64,000 nt of DNA from Ralstonia sp. RRA (GCF_037023145.1 NZ_CP146091.1:1736001-1800000); one strand, 5' to 3'; positions 7,502 through 17,126 are shown, numbered from the stretch's first letter. Numbers and translations are program-made. The notes: generated by a model from the sequence alone, not told the origin.

Positions 7502-8526
7502 GCTGCCTTTGCGTTCGGTACTGCGTTGGGCGTGAACTTCTCGTAGTGGAAGCTGTTGGGTTTCACACCTTCGTCGTCGAAGTATTTGCGCACGGCATCG
7601 ACCATCGGCGGCGGACCACACAGATAGACATCCACGTCACCATCGTTCAGTGCGTCGGCTGGGATGTGCTGCGTCACCCAACCCTTGCGCGGGTGGCTCG
7701 ACGCGGCGTCGGCCACAACGGTGGCGTAGCTGAAATTCGGCAGCCGTGCCACGTAGGCATCGATGGCCTCGACCTGGACGAGGTCAAGGTCACGCGTCAC
7801 GCCGTAGATCAGATGCACCTGCTGCTGAGAATTGGCGCGCGCCAGCACCTCGAGCATCGACAGGAACGGCGCAAGGCCGGTGCCGCCGGCCAGGAATAAC
7901 AGCGGGCGTTGCACATCGCGCAGATAGAAACTGCCCAACGGCCCCTGCAGATCGAGCTTGTCGCCCGGCTTTGCGGCTTCGAGCCAGGTGCTCATCACGC
8001 CGCCGGGAATCTTCTTGATCAGAAAGCTGACCTTCGTTTTACCGGGCGCCGAAGAGAACGAATACGAGCGATGCTGGCCGCTCCCCGGCACGCCGATGTT
8101 GACGTACTGACCGGGCAGGAACACTGGCGCAGTCGCATCGACATCCAATTCGAGTACCACCGCCGCATCGTTGTGCAGCTCGACTTTCGACAGCGTTGCC
8201 CCGAAGCTGCTCTGCCCGGTCTTGCACGTGGTCGACGTGGTCGGCACCGCGATCACGCAATCGCTTTGCGGCACCATCTGGCACGTCAGGACGAGGCCGG
8301 TGTTCTTCTCGTCTTCGGTCAGGGCGTCGTCGATGTAATCGTCACCGAGGTCGTAGCTGCCGCTCTCGGCGCGGCACTTGCAGGTGCCGCACACGCCGTC
8401 GGAGCAATCCATCGGCAGGTTGATCTTGGCGCGGAAGGCGGCGTCGAGCACCTTCTCGCCCGCTTTGCAATCGATGAACCGCGTAACGCCGTCCTCGAAA
8501 TTCAGTGCAACTGTGAAACTGGACAT
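7498..8526 (-). CDS. benC: benzoate 1,2-dioxygenase reductase component
   Basis: A 342-residue electron-transfer protein feeding NADH electrons to BenAB. The N-terminal plant-type [2Fe-2S] ferredoxin domain has Cys41, Cys46, Cys49 and Cys82. The FAD domain has the RSYSFSSAP motif and the NAD domain has the LLFLAGGTGLAPFLSML motif and a C-terminal CGPPPMVDAV segment. This ferredoxin-FAD-NAD order is typical of class IB ring-hydroxylating dioxygenase reductases. The start at 8526 gives the expected length. It is 48 bases downstream of benB and overlaps benD. Confidence 0.95.
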   Translation of the reverse strand: MSSFTVALNFEDGVTRFIDCKAGEKVLDAAFRAKINLPMDCSDGVCGTCKCRAESGSYDLGDDYIDDALTEDEKNTGLVLTCQMVPQSDCVIAVPTTSTTCKTGQSSFGATLSKVELHNDAAVVLELDVDATAPVFLPGQYVNIGVPGSGQHRSYSFSSAPGKTKVSFLIKKIPGGVMSTWLEAAKPGDKLDLQGPLGSFYLRDVQRPLLFLAGGTGLAPFLSMLEVLARANSQQQVHLIYGVTRDLDLVQVEAIDAYVARLPNFSYATVVADAASSHPRKGWVTQHIPADALNDGDVDVYLCGPPPMVDAVRKYFDDEGVKPNSFHYEKFTPNAVPNAKAA

Positions 8527-8574
8527 GGGATACCTCCACTGCCTTGGATACGTGCGTCGTTCATCTACCTGAGG

Positions 8575-9063
8575 TCAAACGTGATAGACGTCGAGCACCT
8601 GCCGGATGTAGTCGTTCTTCAGGACGATCTTCTTGGATGCGATCAGGAAGTCGTCACCGGCTTTGCGCAGGGTGACGAACATCGTGCCGAAGAAGTGGTC
8701 AGTGGTCTTGTACCGGTGGCTGATCGTGTGGAAGTTGTAGCGCACGTCGACTTCACTGTCGCGTTCGGCCAGGACCTCCACGTTGGTAATGCAGTGGCTG
8801 GTTCTCGGCTCCGGCGTGGACGCGCCACTGCGCTCGGTCTTGATGCGGAAGACGCGATCCTCCAGCCCGCAGCGATTGGCGTAGTACATCAACGAGATTT
8901 CGCTCTGCGGGTCTTCGGTCAACTGGTCGTCGTCATCCCAAGCCGGCATCCAGTAGGTGACGTCTTCCGCGTAGCACTCCAGCCACGCGTCCCACTGGCG
9001 GTCGTCCAGCAGGCGCGCCTCGCGGTACAGGGCCGCGCAGATGTTCTGGTAGTCGGCGCTCAT
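8575..9063 (-). CDS. benB: benzoate 1,2-dioxygenase small (beta) subunit
   Basis: A 162-residue ring-hydroxylating dioxygenase beta subunit (cone-shaped NTF2-like fold) that packs with BenA, classically as an alpha3beta3 oxygenase. Family features include the N-terminal [17 protein letters not shown] helix, the DVTYWMP strand and a C-terminal [19 protein letters not shown] segment. There are no metal ligands, as expected for a structural subunit. Its ATG overlaps the benA stop (ATGA), coupling translation of the two subunits. Confidence 0.95.
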   Translation of the reverse strand: MSADYQNICAALYREARLLDDRQWDAWLECYAEDVTYWMPAWDDDDQLTEDPQSEISLMYYANRCGLEDRVFRIKTERSGASTPEPRTSHCITNVEVLAERDSEVDVRYNFHTISHRYKTTDHFFGTMFVTLRKAGDDFLIASKKIVLKNDYIRQVLDVYHV

Positions 9064-10418
9064 GCTGGCACCCCTTCGCGTTCCGTCTTCAGTGCATTGC
9101 GCATGACTTGCACCCAGTATTCGTGCTGGCAGACGAACAGGCCTTCGTCTTCACTACGCTCGCCCGAGATGAGGGGCTTCAAGCCCATCTTCGTGGCGTT
9201 CTCGTCGGGGCCGTGCACCCACAGCGGCGCGCCGCGCGAGAGGTCGTTCCACAGGGCGGTGGTGCCGGCATAGCCGTTCTGGCAGGCGCGGAATTCCTCC
9301 AGGTCATCCGCGGTGCCCATGCCGGTGACGTTGAAGAAATCCTCGTACTGGCGGATGCGCGTTGCGCGATCGGTAGCGCTCTCGCCCTTCGGCGCAAAGC
9401 AGAAGATCGAAACTTCGGTCTTGTCCACGCTGATCGGCCGCACCACGCGAATCTGCGTGCTGAACTGATCCATCAGGAACACGTTCGGATACACACACAG
9501 GTTGCGGGTCTGGTTGATGATGAAGTCCGTCTGCGTCTCGCCCACGCGTGCCTTGATTTCGTCACGGTGCGCATAGACGGGGCGCACTTCGGGGTTCATC
9601 GTCTGGGTCCACAGCAGGATGTGGCCGTGCTCGAACCCATAGACGCCCGCCACAGACTTGCTCCAGCTGTTCGCATCCACCGCCTGCGTGCCGCCCTCCT
9701 TGCGCCGCCCCATCGTCGCGGCGTAATTCCAGTGCACGGTGCTGACGTGGTAGCCGTCGCAGCCGTTCTCCATCTGCATCTTCCAGTTGCCGTCGTAGAC
9801 GTACGAGGAGTTGCCGCGCAGCACTTCCAGGCCTTCCGGCGCCTGGTCGACGATCTGGTCGATGATCACGCGGGCTTCGCCCAGGTACGTTTCGAGCGGC
9901 TGCACATCGGCGTTGAGGCTGCCGAACAGGAAACCACGGTAGTTCTCGAATCGTGCGACCTTGCGCAGATCATGCGAGCAGTGCGTGTTGAACTGCACCG
10001 GATACTCGGTGGTCTTTTCGTCCTTCACTTTGAGCAGCTTGCCGGTGTTGGAGAACGTCCAGCCGTGAAACGGACACGTGAAGCTGCCCTTGTTGCCGTG
10101 CTTGCGGCGGCACAGCATTGCTCCCTTGTGCGCGCAGGCGTTGATGACTGCGTTCAGCTCCCCAGTCTTGTCGCGGGTGATAACGATCGGCTGGCGACCG
10201 ATCCACGTGGTGTAGTAATCGTTGTTGTTCGGAATCTGGCTTTCGTGCGCGAGATACACCCAGTTGTTCTCGAAGATGTGCTTCATCTCCAGTTCGAACA
10301 GACCGGGGTTGGTGAAGATGTCGCGACGGCAGCGGAAAATGCCCGCCTCTTCGTCATCCACCACCGCGGTCGAGAGCAGGTGATCCAGTTCGTTGGCTTT
10401 GTCGATCAAGGCGGACAT
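9060..10418 (-). CDS. benA: benzoate 1,2-dioxygenase large (alpha) subunit
   Basis: The 452-residue catalytic subunit that dihydroxylates benzoate to benzoate cis-diol. The Rieske [2Fe-2S] ligands are Cys95, His97, Cys115 and His118 ([11 protein letters not shown]...CPFHGW). The mononuclear iron motif is [15 protein letters not shown] at about 213-227. I start at ATG 10418 because GGAG lies six bases upstream; a GTG twelve bases earlier sits inside that Shine-Dalgarno. Anthranilate or toluate dioxygenases are close relatives, but the adjacent catA and benD favour benzoate. Confidence 0.94.
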   Translation of the reverse strand: MSALIDKANELDHLLSTAVVDDEEAGIFRCRRDIFTNPGLFELEMKHIFENNWVYLAHESQIPNNNDYYTTWIGRQPIVITRDKTGELNAVINACAHKGAMLCRRKHGNKGSFTCPFHGWTFSNTGKLLKVKDEKTTEYPVQFNTHCSHDLRKVARFENYRGFLFGSLNADVQPLETYLGEARVIIDQIVDQAPEGLEVLRGNSSYVYDGNWKMQMENGCDGYHVSTVHWNYAATMGRRKEGGTQAVDANSWSKSVAGVYGFEHGHILLWTQTMNPEVRPVYAHRDEIKARVGETQTDFIINQTRNLCVYPNVFLMDQFSTQIRVVRPISVDKTEVSIFCFAPKGESATDRATRIRQYEDFFNVTGMGTADDLEEFRACQNGYAGTTALWNDLSRGAPLWVHGPDENATKMGLKPLISGERSEDEGLFVCQHEYWVQVMRNALKTEREGVPA

Positions 10419-10446
10419 GGTCGTCTCCACTTAGCGTTCTAAGGTC

Positions 10447-11382
10447 TCAGACCTCGGCCGAAGCGCGCAGGCGGTTCACGCGCTGGTTGTCCTTGCCCTG
10501 CACCAGCGGCGTCAGGACGACGTTGAATTCGATGTCCTTGTACGCGTCGGTTTTCAGGTCGAGCGCGGCACCGCCGGTTTTCTCGACCACATGCGGAATC
10601 AACTCTTCGCGGGTGGCATAGGCAAAGTCGTCCCAGATCAGCGGATCGCCTTCGATGTTGAATTGCGTCGTCAACTTGCGGTGCCCATCGCTGGAGACGA
10701 AGAAGTGCACGTGCGCCGGACGATTGCCGTGGCGGGCCAGCCCATTCAGCAGTTGCTGGGTCGCGCCTTGCGGCGGGCAACCGTAGCCCACCGGCATGAG
10801 CGTGCGGAATTCGTACTTGCCATCGGCACCGGTCCGGACGGCGCCGCGCAGGTTGAACGGGCTCTGCTCACCGGTCGGATCGAAGTGCGAGTAGAAGCCG
10901 TTCGAGTTCGCATGCCAGCACTCGAGCAGGGCGCCGGCCACCGGCTTGCCGTCCTGGCCCGTCACCGTGCCGTGAATGATCAGCGGGCCCGCGGCCGGGT
11001 CCGGGTCAACGTCGATACGGGACACGCCATCGCGCACCGTTGCGCCCGCCACGTACAGCGGGCCTTCGATCGTGCGCGGCGTACCGCCGTTGATGCCGAG
11101 CGCTTCGTCCGCGGCGTCCATACGGATGTCGAGGTACTTCTCCAGGCCCACACCAGCGGCGAGCAGTGCTGCCTCTCCGTCCTGGCCGAGCTTGTTCAGG
11201 TAATTGATCCCGGCCCAGACCTCATCCGGCGTGATGTCGAGATCGTCGATGGCCTTGAACAGATCCGCCAGCAGACGGTGGGTGATCTGCTTCAGGCGGG
11301 CGTTGCCTTCTTTGCCATCCAGGTTGGTCGCAGCCTTCAGCAGGTCCTGCACTTCTTTCGTTTCGAATACGCGCGCGTTCAT
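10447..11382 (-). CDS. catA: catechol 1,2-dioxygenase
   Basis: An intradiol ring-cleavage dioxygenase that converts catechol to cis,cis-muconate, 311 residues with ATG 11382. An in-frame ATG at 11397 would add five residues; GGAG nine bases before 11382 favours the shorter form. The N-terminal dimerisation helices lead into the core with ferric iron ligands: Tyr in EGPLYVAGA, Tyr in the VGYGCPPQG region, and His-x-His in RPAHVHFFVSSDGHRKLTTQ. The length is normal. It lies between catC and benA with short gaps and no visible terminator, consistent with one transcript for catechol formation and cleavage. Confidence 0.95.
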   Translation of the reverse strand: MNARVFETKEVQDLLKAATNLDGKEGNARLKQITHRLLADLFKAIDDLDITPDEVWAGINYLNKLGQDGEAALLAAGVGLEKYLDIRMDAADEALGINGGTPRTIEGPLYVAGATVRDGVSRIDVDPDPAAGPLIIHGTVTGQDGKPVAGALLECWHANSNGFYSHFDPTGEQSPFNLRGAVRTGADGKYEFRTLMPVGYGCPPQGATQQLLNGLARHGNRPAHVHFFVSSDGHRKLTTQFNIEGDPLIWDDFAYATREELIPHVVEKTGGAALDLKTDAYKDIEFNVVLTPLVQGKDNQRVNRLRASAEV

Positions 11383-11436
11383 GATGGGTGTCTCCATTGG
11401 GTTCTTTTGGGGGAATGTCCGGGCAATCTTCCTGAC

Positions 11437-11727
11437 TCAGGCGTCGTCGCCGCGGACGGACGACGGGTGCCGGCACAGCGGCGTCACGGCAATCTGCATG
11501 TACGGAAACAACGGCAACGCCGTCAGGATGTCGTGCAGCTCGGCGTTGCTCTGCACATCGAAGATGCTGACGTTCGCGTACTCGCCAACCAGGCGCCAGA
11601 TGTGGCGCCACTTGCCGCTGCGCTGCAGCTCCTGCGAGTAGGCTTTTTCGCGCGTCTTGATCTCGTTGGCGACATCGGTGGGCATGTCGGCAGGCAGGCG
11701 GACATCCATGCGGACGTGGAACAGCAT
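11437..11727 (-). CDS. catC: muconolactone delta-isomerase
   Basis: A 96-residue cytoplasmic enzyme that isomerises muconolactone to beta-ketoadipate enol-lactone. It matches the family over its whole length: MLFHVRMDVRLPADMP at the start, the KTREKAYSQELQRSGKWRHIWRLVG core (segment from about 24) with the conserved Glu and Lys, and the PLFPYMQIAVTPL C-terminal part. It follows catB by 41 bases in the same operon. The family works as a homodecamer. Confidence 0.95.
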   Translation of the reverse strand: MLFHVRMDVRLPADMPTDVANEIKTREKAYSQELQRSGKWRHIWRLVGEYANVSIFDVQSNAELHDILTALPLFPYMQIAVTPLCRHPSSVRGDDA

Positions 11728-11768
11728 CGCAGTCTCCTTGGTGGGGTGTTGTTGTCTTGGTTTTTTCT

Positions 11769-12878
11769 TTATTGCCTGCGCAAGCGAGCAAGCTTGTCGC
11801 GGTCAATCTGGATGCCCAGGCCGGGGCCGGTCGGCACCTGCAACATGAAGTCGCGGTACTGCAGTGGCTCGGTCAGCAGTTCTTGCGTGAGCAACAACGG
11901 GCCGAACAGCTCGGTGCCGAACTGCAGATCGCTGAAGGTGGAAAACACGTGTGCCGAGGCAGCCGTGCCAACCGCACCTTCGAGCATCGTTCCGCCGTAG
12001 AGGCTGATGCCCGCGAGCTGCGCGATGGCCGCCACCTGCATGGCCGGAACTAGCCCGCCGGACTGCGCGATCTTCACGGCAAAGACATCGGCGCTCGCGC
12101 TGCACGCCAGTTCGAAGGCGTCCATCGGACCGTGCAGCGCTTCGTCGGCCATCATCGGCACAGCAAACTGACGGGCGAGGCGTTCCAGCGCGGCGCGGTT
12201 TTCAGCGCGGACCGGTTGTTCGATCAGGTCGATGCCGCCGGCTTGCAGCGCGGCGATGCCGTTGGCGGCGTCGAGTTCGCTCCAGGCCTGGTTGACGTCC
12301 ACACGCACACTCACGGCGTCACCCAGCGCGCGCTTGATCGCCAGCACATGGGCCACGTCGTCGGCCACCGGGCGCAGGCCAATCTTCAGCTTGAAGATGC
12401 GGTGGCGGCGCTCGGCCAGCATCGTTTCTGCCTCGGCAATGTCCTTCTTGGTGTCGCCGCTGGCTAGCGTCCAAGCCACCGGCAGCGCGTCACGCAGGCG
12501 GCCGCCCAGCAGTTCCGACAGTGGTACGCCCAGCCGACGCGCCTGGGCATCGAGTAGTGCCGTTTCCAGCGCGCACTTGGCAAAGCGGTTGCCCTGGATG
12601 GTCTTGCGCACCTTTGCCATGGCAGCCGCCACGTTGCGTGCATCCATGCCGATCAGCAGCGGCGCGATATGCGTGTCGATGTTGACCTTGATGCTCTCGG
12701 GGCTCTCTTCGCCGTAGTTGAGGCCGCCGATGGTGGTGGCCTCGCCCCAGCCTTCGATGCCGTCTTCGCAGCACACGTGCACGAGGACCAGCGTCTGCAC
12801 GTGCATGGTGGCAACGGAGAGCTTGTGGGGACGGATGGTCGGCACATCCACTAGAATGGCCTCGATCGAGCGAATCAT
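11769..12878 (-). CDS. catB: muconate cycloisomerase
   Basis: An enolase-superfamily lactonising enzyme of 369 residues that converts cis,cis-muconate to muconolactone using Mn2+ or Mg2+. The catalytic KLKIG lysine motif is at about 164-168, DVNQAW at about 195, then the metal-binding IEQPV Glu and MADEALHG Asp-Glu; a loop GGTMLEG follows. It is the promoter-proximal gene of catBCA-benABCD and is divergent from the LysR gene, 110 bases apart. This is the classical arrangement for muconate-responsive control. Chloromuconate cycloisomerase is a close relative; the ben neighbours favour CatB. Confidence 0.94.
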   Translation of the reverse strand: MIRSIEAILVDVPTIRPHKLSVATMHVQTLVLVHVCCEDGIEGWGEATTIGGLNYGEESPESIKVNIDTHIAPLLIGMDARNVAAAMAKVRKTIQGNRFAKCALETALLDAQARRLGVPLSELLGGRLRDALPVAWTLASGDTKKDIAEAETMLAERRHRIFKLKIGLRPVADDVAHVLAIKRALGDAVSVRVDVNQAWSELDAANGIAALQAGGIDLIEQPVRAENRAALERLARQFAVPMMADEALHGPMDAFELACSASADVFAVKIAQSGGLVPAMQVAAIAQLAGISLYGGTMLEGAVGTAASAHVFSTFSDLQFGTELFGPLLLTQELLTEPLQYRDFMLQVPTGPGLGIQIDRDKLARLRRQ

Positions 12879-12988
12879 GTTTTCCAGGTATCAGAAGAAC
12901 TGCGTTCAACGTGGAAACCAGATTACGCAGCGCGATTTATTGCGTCCAACACCGATTTAGTATCGGCTTCATACCTATAAGGTTGGAT
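12879..12988. promoter_or_regulatory. divergent catB / LysR promoter region
   Basis: This 110-base spacer carries both promoters. A perfect dyad GTAT-N7-ATAC at 12960-12974 (GTATCGGCTTCATAC) fits the T-N11-A plan of LysR-type sites and lies just upstream of the regulator start. A further GTAT half-site lies near 12890, close to catB. BenM/CatM sites are classically ATAC-N7-GTAT, so the orientation of the half-sites here differs. Confidence 0.55.
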
Positions 12989-13900
12989 ATGGAACTGCGC
13001 CACCTACGCTACTTCGTGGCCGTCGCTGAAGAACTGAACTTCACCCGCGCGGCCGAGCGCCTGCATATCGCACAGCCGCCGCTCTCGCGACAGATTCAGC
13101 AACTGGAAGAGGAAATCGGCGTGCTGCTGTTCGAGCGCGGTAGCCGCCCGCTCAAGCTGACCGAGGCTGGCCGCTTCTTCCACGCGCACGCGCGCCAGTT
13201 GCTGGCGCAGACGGCTGAACTGGCCTCGATGACGCAGCGCGTCGGCCAGATCGAGCGGCGCCTGTCGATCGGCTTTGTTGCCTCGACGCTGTACGGGATG
13301 CTGCCGAAGGTCATCCGGCGGTTTCGGGTGGAGTACCCGATGGTCGATCTGACCATGCACGAGATGACCACCATGGACCAGATCCAGGCGCTCAAGGACG
13401 GCCGCATCGACGTGGGCTTCGGCCGCATCCGCTATGAAGACCCGAACGTGCGCCGCATCCTGCTGCGCGATGAGCGGCTGATGGTTGCTCTGCCCTCGGG
13501 CCATCCGTTGCTGGGCGCCAAGCCTGCGGCGTCGCTGCGCGACCTGGTGGGCGATACGCTCATCATCTACCCCCGTGCGCCGCGCCCGAGCTATGCCGAC
13601 CAGGTGCTCGCGCTGTTCCACGACCGTGCGCTGGAGCCGGCCAGTATCTACGAGGCACGGGAATTGCAAATCGCCCTCGGGCTGGTTGCCGCGGGCGAAG
13701 GCGTATCGGTGGTGCCGCGCAGCGTGGCCGGCCTGCAGCGCGAAGATGTCAGTTATATGGAACTGGACGACCCGCAGCTGGTCTCGCCCATTATCTTCAG
13801 CACGCGTCTGCTGGATGAGTCGGAAGACATCCAGGCCATACTGAACCTGACCTACCGGCTGTACGAAGAGCAGAAGATTCCGCACTACCGGCCGACGTAA
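12989..13900 (+). CDS. LysR-type regulator of the cat-ben operon (CatR/CatM/BenM-like)
   Basis: A 303-residue LysR regulator. The N-terminal winged helix-turn-helix (MELRHLRYFVAVAEELNFTR, then AAERLHIAQPPLSRQIQQLE) is followed by the co-inducer domain from about 90. I start at ATG 12989, with AAGG seven bases upstream; the frame is open further upstream into the promoter region but that part is not LysR-like. Divergence from catB implies control of catBCA-benABCD with cis,cis-muconate and possibly benzoate as inducers, as known for CatM/BenM; the effector is inferred. CatR, CatM and BenM cannot be told apart from position alone. Confidence 0.9.
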   Translation: MELRHLRYFVAVAEELNFTRAAERLHIAQPPLSRQIQQLEEEIGVLLFERGSRPLKLTEAGRFFHAHARQLLAQTAELASMTQRVGQIERRLSIGFVASTLYGMLPKVIRRFRVEYPMVDLTMHEMTTMDQIQALKDGRIDVGFGRIRYEDPNVRRILLRDERLMVALPSGHPLLGAKPAASLRDLVGDTLIIYPRAPRPSYADQVLALFHDRALEPASIYEARELQIALGLVAAGEGVSVVPRSVAGLQREDVSYMELDDPQLVSPIIFSTRLLDESEDIQAILNLTYRLYEEQKIPHYRPT

Positions 13901-14020
13901 GCCTTGCAATACGGGCGCGCAAAGTTACACATGCGGAGGCATGTCGGTGGACTGGACACGACGGCCGCATGGGCTAGATTGAAGTGAAGCGCCCGTCTGC
14001 CTGCGATTGGAGCGTAGCGA

Positions 14021-17000
14021 GTGAAAAGAATACGCCGCCCGTTCAAGTTGTTGGCCCTGATTGCCGCGCCACTCCTGCTGCTTGCGGTAGCTGCCTGGTT
14101 TGTCGCCGAAGAATTGCGGACATCGGCGTGGCAGGCCGACTACCTCGCCCGCCTGGGCAAAGCGCAAACCTTTCCCGTCAAGCCGGGGCCCAACGCTTCC
14201 GCGCGCTACCCGAATTCCGGCCCATACGACGAGCGCCTGGGCTACCACCAGCTCCCTGCATTTCTCGACCGCCTGCATACGCGGGGCTACATCGTCGCCC
14301 AGCAAGCCGTGCCGTCAAACGACATGCTCTCACTCATGGAGCGCGGCCTGAATGCGCCTTACCGTGAGAAAGACCAGGCCGGCCTGGAACTGCTCGACGA
14401 TGACGGCCGACCAATCTACCGCGTGCGTCACCCCGAACGCATCTACGACCGCTTTGACGCCGTTCCGCCGCTGCTGGTCAACTCGCTACTCGGGATCGAG
14501 AACCGCACCCTGCTCCAAACCGACTATCCCAAGCGCAACCCCGCCGTTGAATGGACCCGCCTGGCGCGCGCCGTGTGGGACCGCGCGCTTCGCTTGGCCG
14601 ATTCGGAGCACGAATCCCCCGGCGGCAGCACACTCGCCACGCAAATCGAAAAATACCGTCACTCACCCGAAGGCCGCACCGATTCCCCCAGCGAGAAACT
14701 GCGGCAGATGGCTTCCGCCTCCGTACGCGCCTATCTGAATGGCGAAGACACCACCGCCGCGCGCCACCAGCTCGCCGTCACCTACCTGAACACCGTGCCG
14801 CTGGGCGCGCGCGCCGGCTTTGGCGAAATCCAGGGCATTGGCGATGCACTGTGGGTCTGGTACGGGCGCGATTTTGCGGAGGTCAACAAACTGCTGGCGG
14901 CAGATTCCACCGCGCCGGTAGCTGCCCGCGCGCTGGCGTACAAGGAGGCGTTGAGCCTGCTGGTGTCGCAGCGGCGGCCGTCGTACTACCAGGAGAATCT
15001 CGACGATCTCGAATCGTTGACGAATGCCTACCTGCGCATCCTGGCCACGGCAGGCGTCGTTCCGGCGGATTTGCGTGATTCGGCACTTGCGCAATCGCTC
15101 AAGCAGCAGGCCCAGCGCGTGCACCCACCCGCCACACCCATCGAGCGCAAAGGCACCAACGCCGTGCGCGTCAACCTGGCGGGCATGCTGGGCGTGCCGC
15201 GCATGTATGCACTCGACCGGCTGGACCTGACCGCCAGCAGCACACTCGACGCGCCGCTGCAGCATGAGATCACCACCGAGCTGCGCAAGCTGCAAGACCC
15301 GGCACGTGCCAAGGCCGCCGGCCTCGTCGGCGACAAGATGCTCGAACACGGCGACCCGCGCGGCGTCACCTATAGCTTTACGCTTTACGAACGCGCGCCC
15401 GGTGGCAACCGCGTGCTGGTGCAGGCCGATACCTTCGACCAGCCATTCGATATCAACGAAGGTGTGAAACTGGATCTGGGCTCCACCGCCAAGCTGCGCA
15501 CGCTGGTGACCTATCTGGAGATCGTGGCCGAGCTGCACAAGCGTTATGTCGACCAGCCGCCGGCCGCGCTGCGCAAGCTCAACATCTCCCCGCAGAACCC
15601 GATCGAGCGCTGGGCCGTCGACTACCTCGCACACGCGCAGGACCGCTCCCTGAACGCCATGCTGGAAGCATCGATGGAGCGCAAGTACTCCGGCAACGCC
15701 GGTGAATGGTTTACCACCGGCGGCGGCATGCAGAGCTTCGAGAACTTCGAGAAATGGGAGAGCTATCAGCAATTCACCGTGCGCGAGGGGCTTAAGCACT
15801 CCGTCAACCTCGTCTTCGTGCGGATCATGCGCGACATCTCGCGCTACTTTCAGCACCAGTTGCCCAGCGCCGGCGCAGAAGCACTGGAGGACACGGATTC
15901 CCCCCAACGGCAGATCTACCTGCAACGCTTTGCCGACCGCGAAGGCAAGCTCTTCATGGGCCGCTTCTATAAGAAATACCGGGGCAAGACGGCTGAGGAG
16001 CAGGAAGACACGCTCGTGCAGAGCACGCATGCGACCCCCGTGCGGCTGGCAACGATCTTCCGCAGCATCAACCCGCAAGCCGGGCCGGACAAAATGGCGG
16101 CCTTCATTCGCGCCTATCTGCCTGGCGCCAAGCTGGATGAGGCGACAGTCACCAAGCTCTATAACAACTATGCGATCCAGCGCTTCGACCTGGCGGACCG
16201 CGGCTACATCGCACGGCTGCATCCGCTGGAGCTGTGGCTGGTGGCGTACTTGCGTGAGCATCCGCAGGCCACGTTGGCGCAGGTCAACCAGGACAGCGCA
16301 GCCGAGCGGCAGGCCGTCTACAAGTGGCTGCTGCAATCCCACCGCAAGGGCGCGCAGGACAAGCGCATCAAGCAGTTGCTGGAGATCGAGGCCTTCCAGT
16401 CCATCCACACGATGTGGAAGCGGCTTGGGTATCCGTTTGAATCGCTGGTGCCGTCGTACGGCACAGCCATCGGTGCCTCCGCAGATCGCCCGGCCGCACT
16501 GGCGGAGCTGATGGGCATCATCGAGAACGACGGCATACGCCTGCCCAGCGTGCGCATCGACCGCTTGCGCTTTGCCGCCAACACGCCCTACGAAGTGCTG
16601 CTCTGCCGCGACCCTGGCGCTGGCGAGCGCGTGTTGCCGCCAGAGATTCCGTCCATCGTCAAAACCGCGTTGGCCGGCGTCGTACAAGGCGGCACCGCCA
16701 AGCGCATCGACGGCACCTTTGTTGATGCAGACGGCAAACCCGTCGCCGTGGGCGGCAAAACCGGCACGGGCGACAACCGCTTCAAGACCTTCAGTCGCGG
16801 CGGCGGGCTCATCTCCGAACGCGTGGTCAGCCGTTCGGGCGCGTTCGTCTTCTACCTGGGGGATCGCTACTTCGGCACGGTCGTCGCCTATGTGGCTGGC
16901 GCGGATGCGGCCAAGTACAAGTTCACCAGCGCATTGACGGTGCAAGTATTAAAAGTGCTGGCGCCCACCCTGATGGGCTACCTGGATTTGGCAGAGGCAG

Positions 17001-17059
17001 CCCCCGCGTTCAACTGCAAGGTGCCGCAAGCCACCGCACAAGAACAAAAACTGGATTGA
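14021..17059 (+). CDS. atypical class A penicillin-binding protein (GT51 plus transpeptidase)
   Basis: A 1,012-residue inner-membrane peptidoglycan synthase with a GTG start (GGAG ten bases upstream). One N-terminal membrane segment (LLALIAAPLLLLAVAAWFVA, about 9-28) precedes a glycosyltransferase-51 domain: Glu160 in LLGIENRTLL and GGSTLATQIEKYRHS at about 205. The first motif lacks the common E-D-x-x-F-x-x-H form, so this is a divergent GT51. The transpeptidase domain is complete: Ser488-Thr-Ala-Lys491, Ser594-Val-Asn596, and Lys913-Thr-Gly. Insertions between the motifs make it longer than typical PBP1a/1b. It is monocistronic between cat-ben and an inverted-repeat element. The active-site set predicts beta-lactam binding; its specific role is unknown. 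Confidence 0.88.
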   Translation: MKRIRRPFKLLALIAAPLLLLAVAAWFVAEELRTSAWQADYLARLGKAQTFPVKPGPNASARYPNSGPYDERLGYHQLPAFLDRLHTRGYIVAQQAVPSNDMLSLMERGLNAPYREKDQAGLELLDDDGRPIYRVRHPERIYDRFDAVPPLLVNSLLGIENRTLLQTDYPKRNPAVEWTRLARAVWDRALRLADSEHESPGGSTLATQIEKYRHSPEGRTDSPSEKLRQMASASVRAYLNGEDTTAARHQLAVTYLNTVPLGARAGFGEIQGIGDALWVWYGRDFAEVNKLLAADSTAPVAARALAYKEALSLLVSQRRPSYYQENLDDLESLTNAYLRILATAGVVPADLRDSALAQSLKQQAQRVHPPATPIERKGTNAVRVNLAGMLGVPRMYALDRLDLTASSTLDAPLQHEITTELRKLQDPARAKAAGLVGDKMLEHGDPRGVTYSFTLYERAPGGNRVLVQADTFDQPFDINEGVKLDLGSTAKLRTLVTYLEIVAELHKRYVDQPPAALRKLNISPQNPIERWAVDYLAHAQDRSLNAMLEASMERKYSGNAGEWFTTGGGMQSFENFEKWESYQQFTVREGLKHSVNLVFVRIMRDISRYFQHQLPSAGAEALEDTDSPQRQIYLQRFADREGKLFMGRFYKKYRGKTAEEQEDTLVQSTHATPVRLATIFRSINPQAGPDKMAAFIRAYLPGAKLDEATVTKLYNNYAIQRFDLADRGYIARLHPLELWLVAYLREHPQATLAQVNQDSAAERQAVYKWLLQSHRKGAQDKRIKQLLEIEAFQSIHTMWKRLGYPFESLVPSYGTAIGASADRPAALAELMGIIENDGIRLPSVRIDRLRFAANTPYEVLLCRDPGAGERVLPPEIPSIVKTALAGVVQGGTAKRIDGTFVDADGKPVAVGGKTGTGDNRFKTFSRGGGLISERVVSRSGAFVFYLGDRYFGTVVAYVAGADAAKYKFTSALTVQVLKVLAPTLMGYLDLAEAAPAFNCKVPQATAQEQKLD

Positions 17060-17126
17060 TCCCCAGCCAGCCAAGCACACCCAGCGTCAGCACATGCCCC
17101 CAGACGGTGTGGCCGTACCCTGCCCT

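Noticed and set aside
7909..9273. Long plus-strand frame of 454 codons opposite benC-benB
   Set aside because: It is rich in His, Arg and Val, has no family signature, and lies antisense to two clearly conserved genes; high GC in the third codon position creates such frames.
9108..10442. Plus-strand frame of 444 codons opposite benA
   Set aside because: Antisense shadow of a gene with intact Rieske and iron motifs; no ribosome binding site or recognisable domain.
13929..13944. ACATGC-GGAG-GCATGT hairpin after the cat-ben regulator
   Set aside because: Perfect arms, but no T-tract on either strand, so I do not call it a terminator.
14663..16945. Minus-strand frame of 760 codons opposite the penicillin-binding protein
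   Set aside because: Antisense to a gene with all catalytic motifs; composition is typical of a GC-rich shadow.
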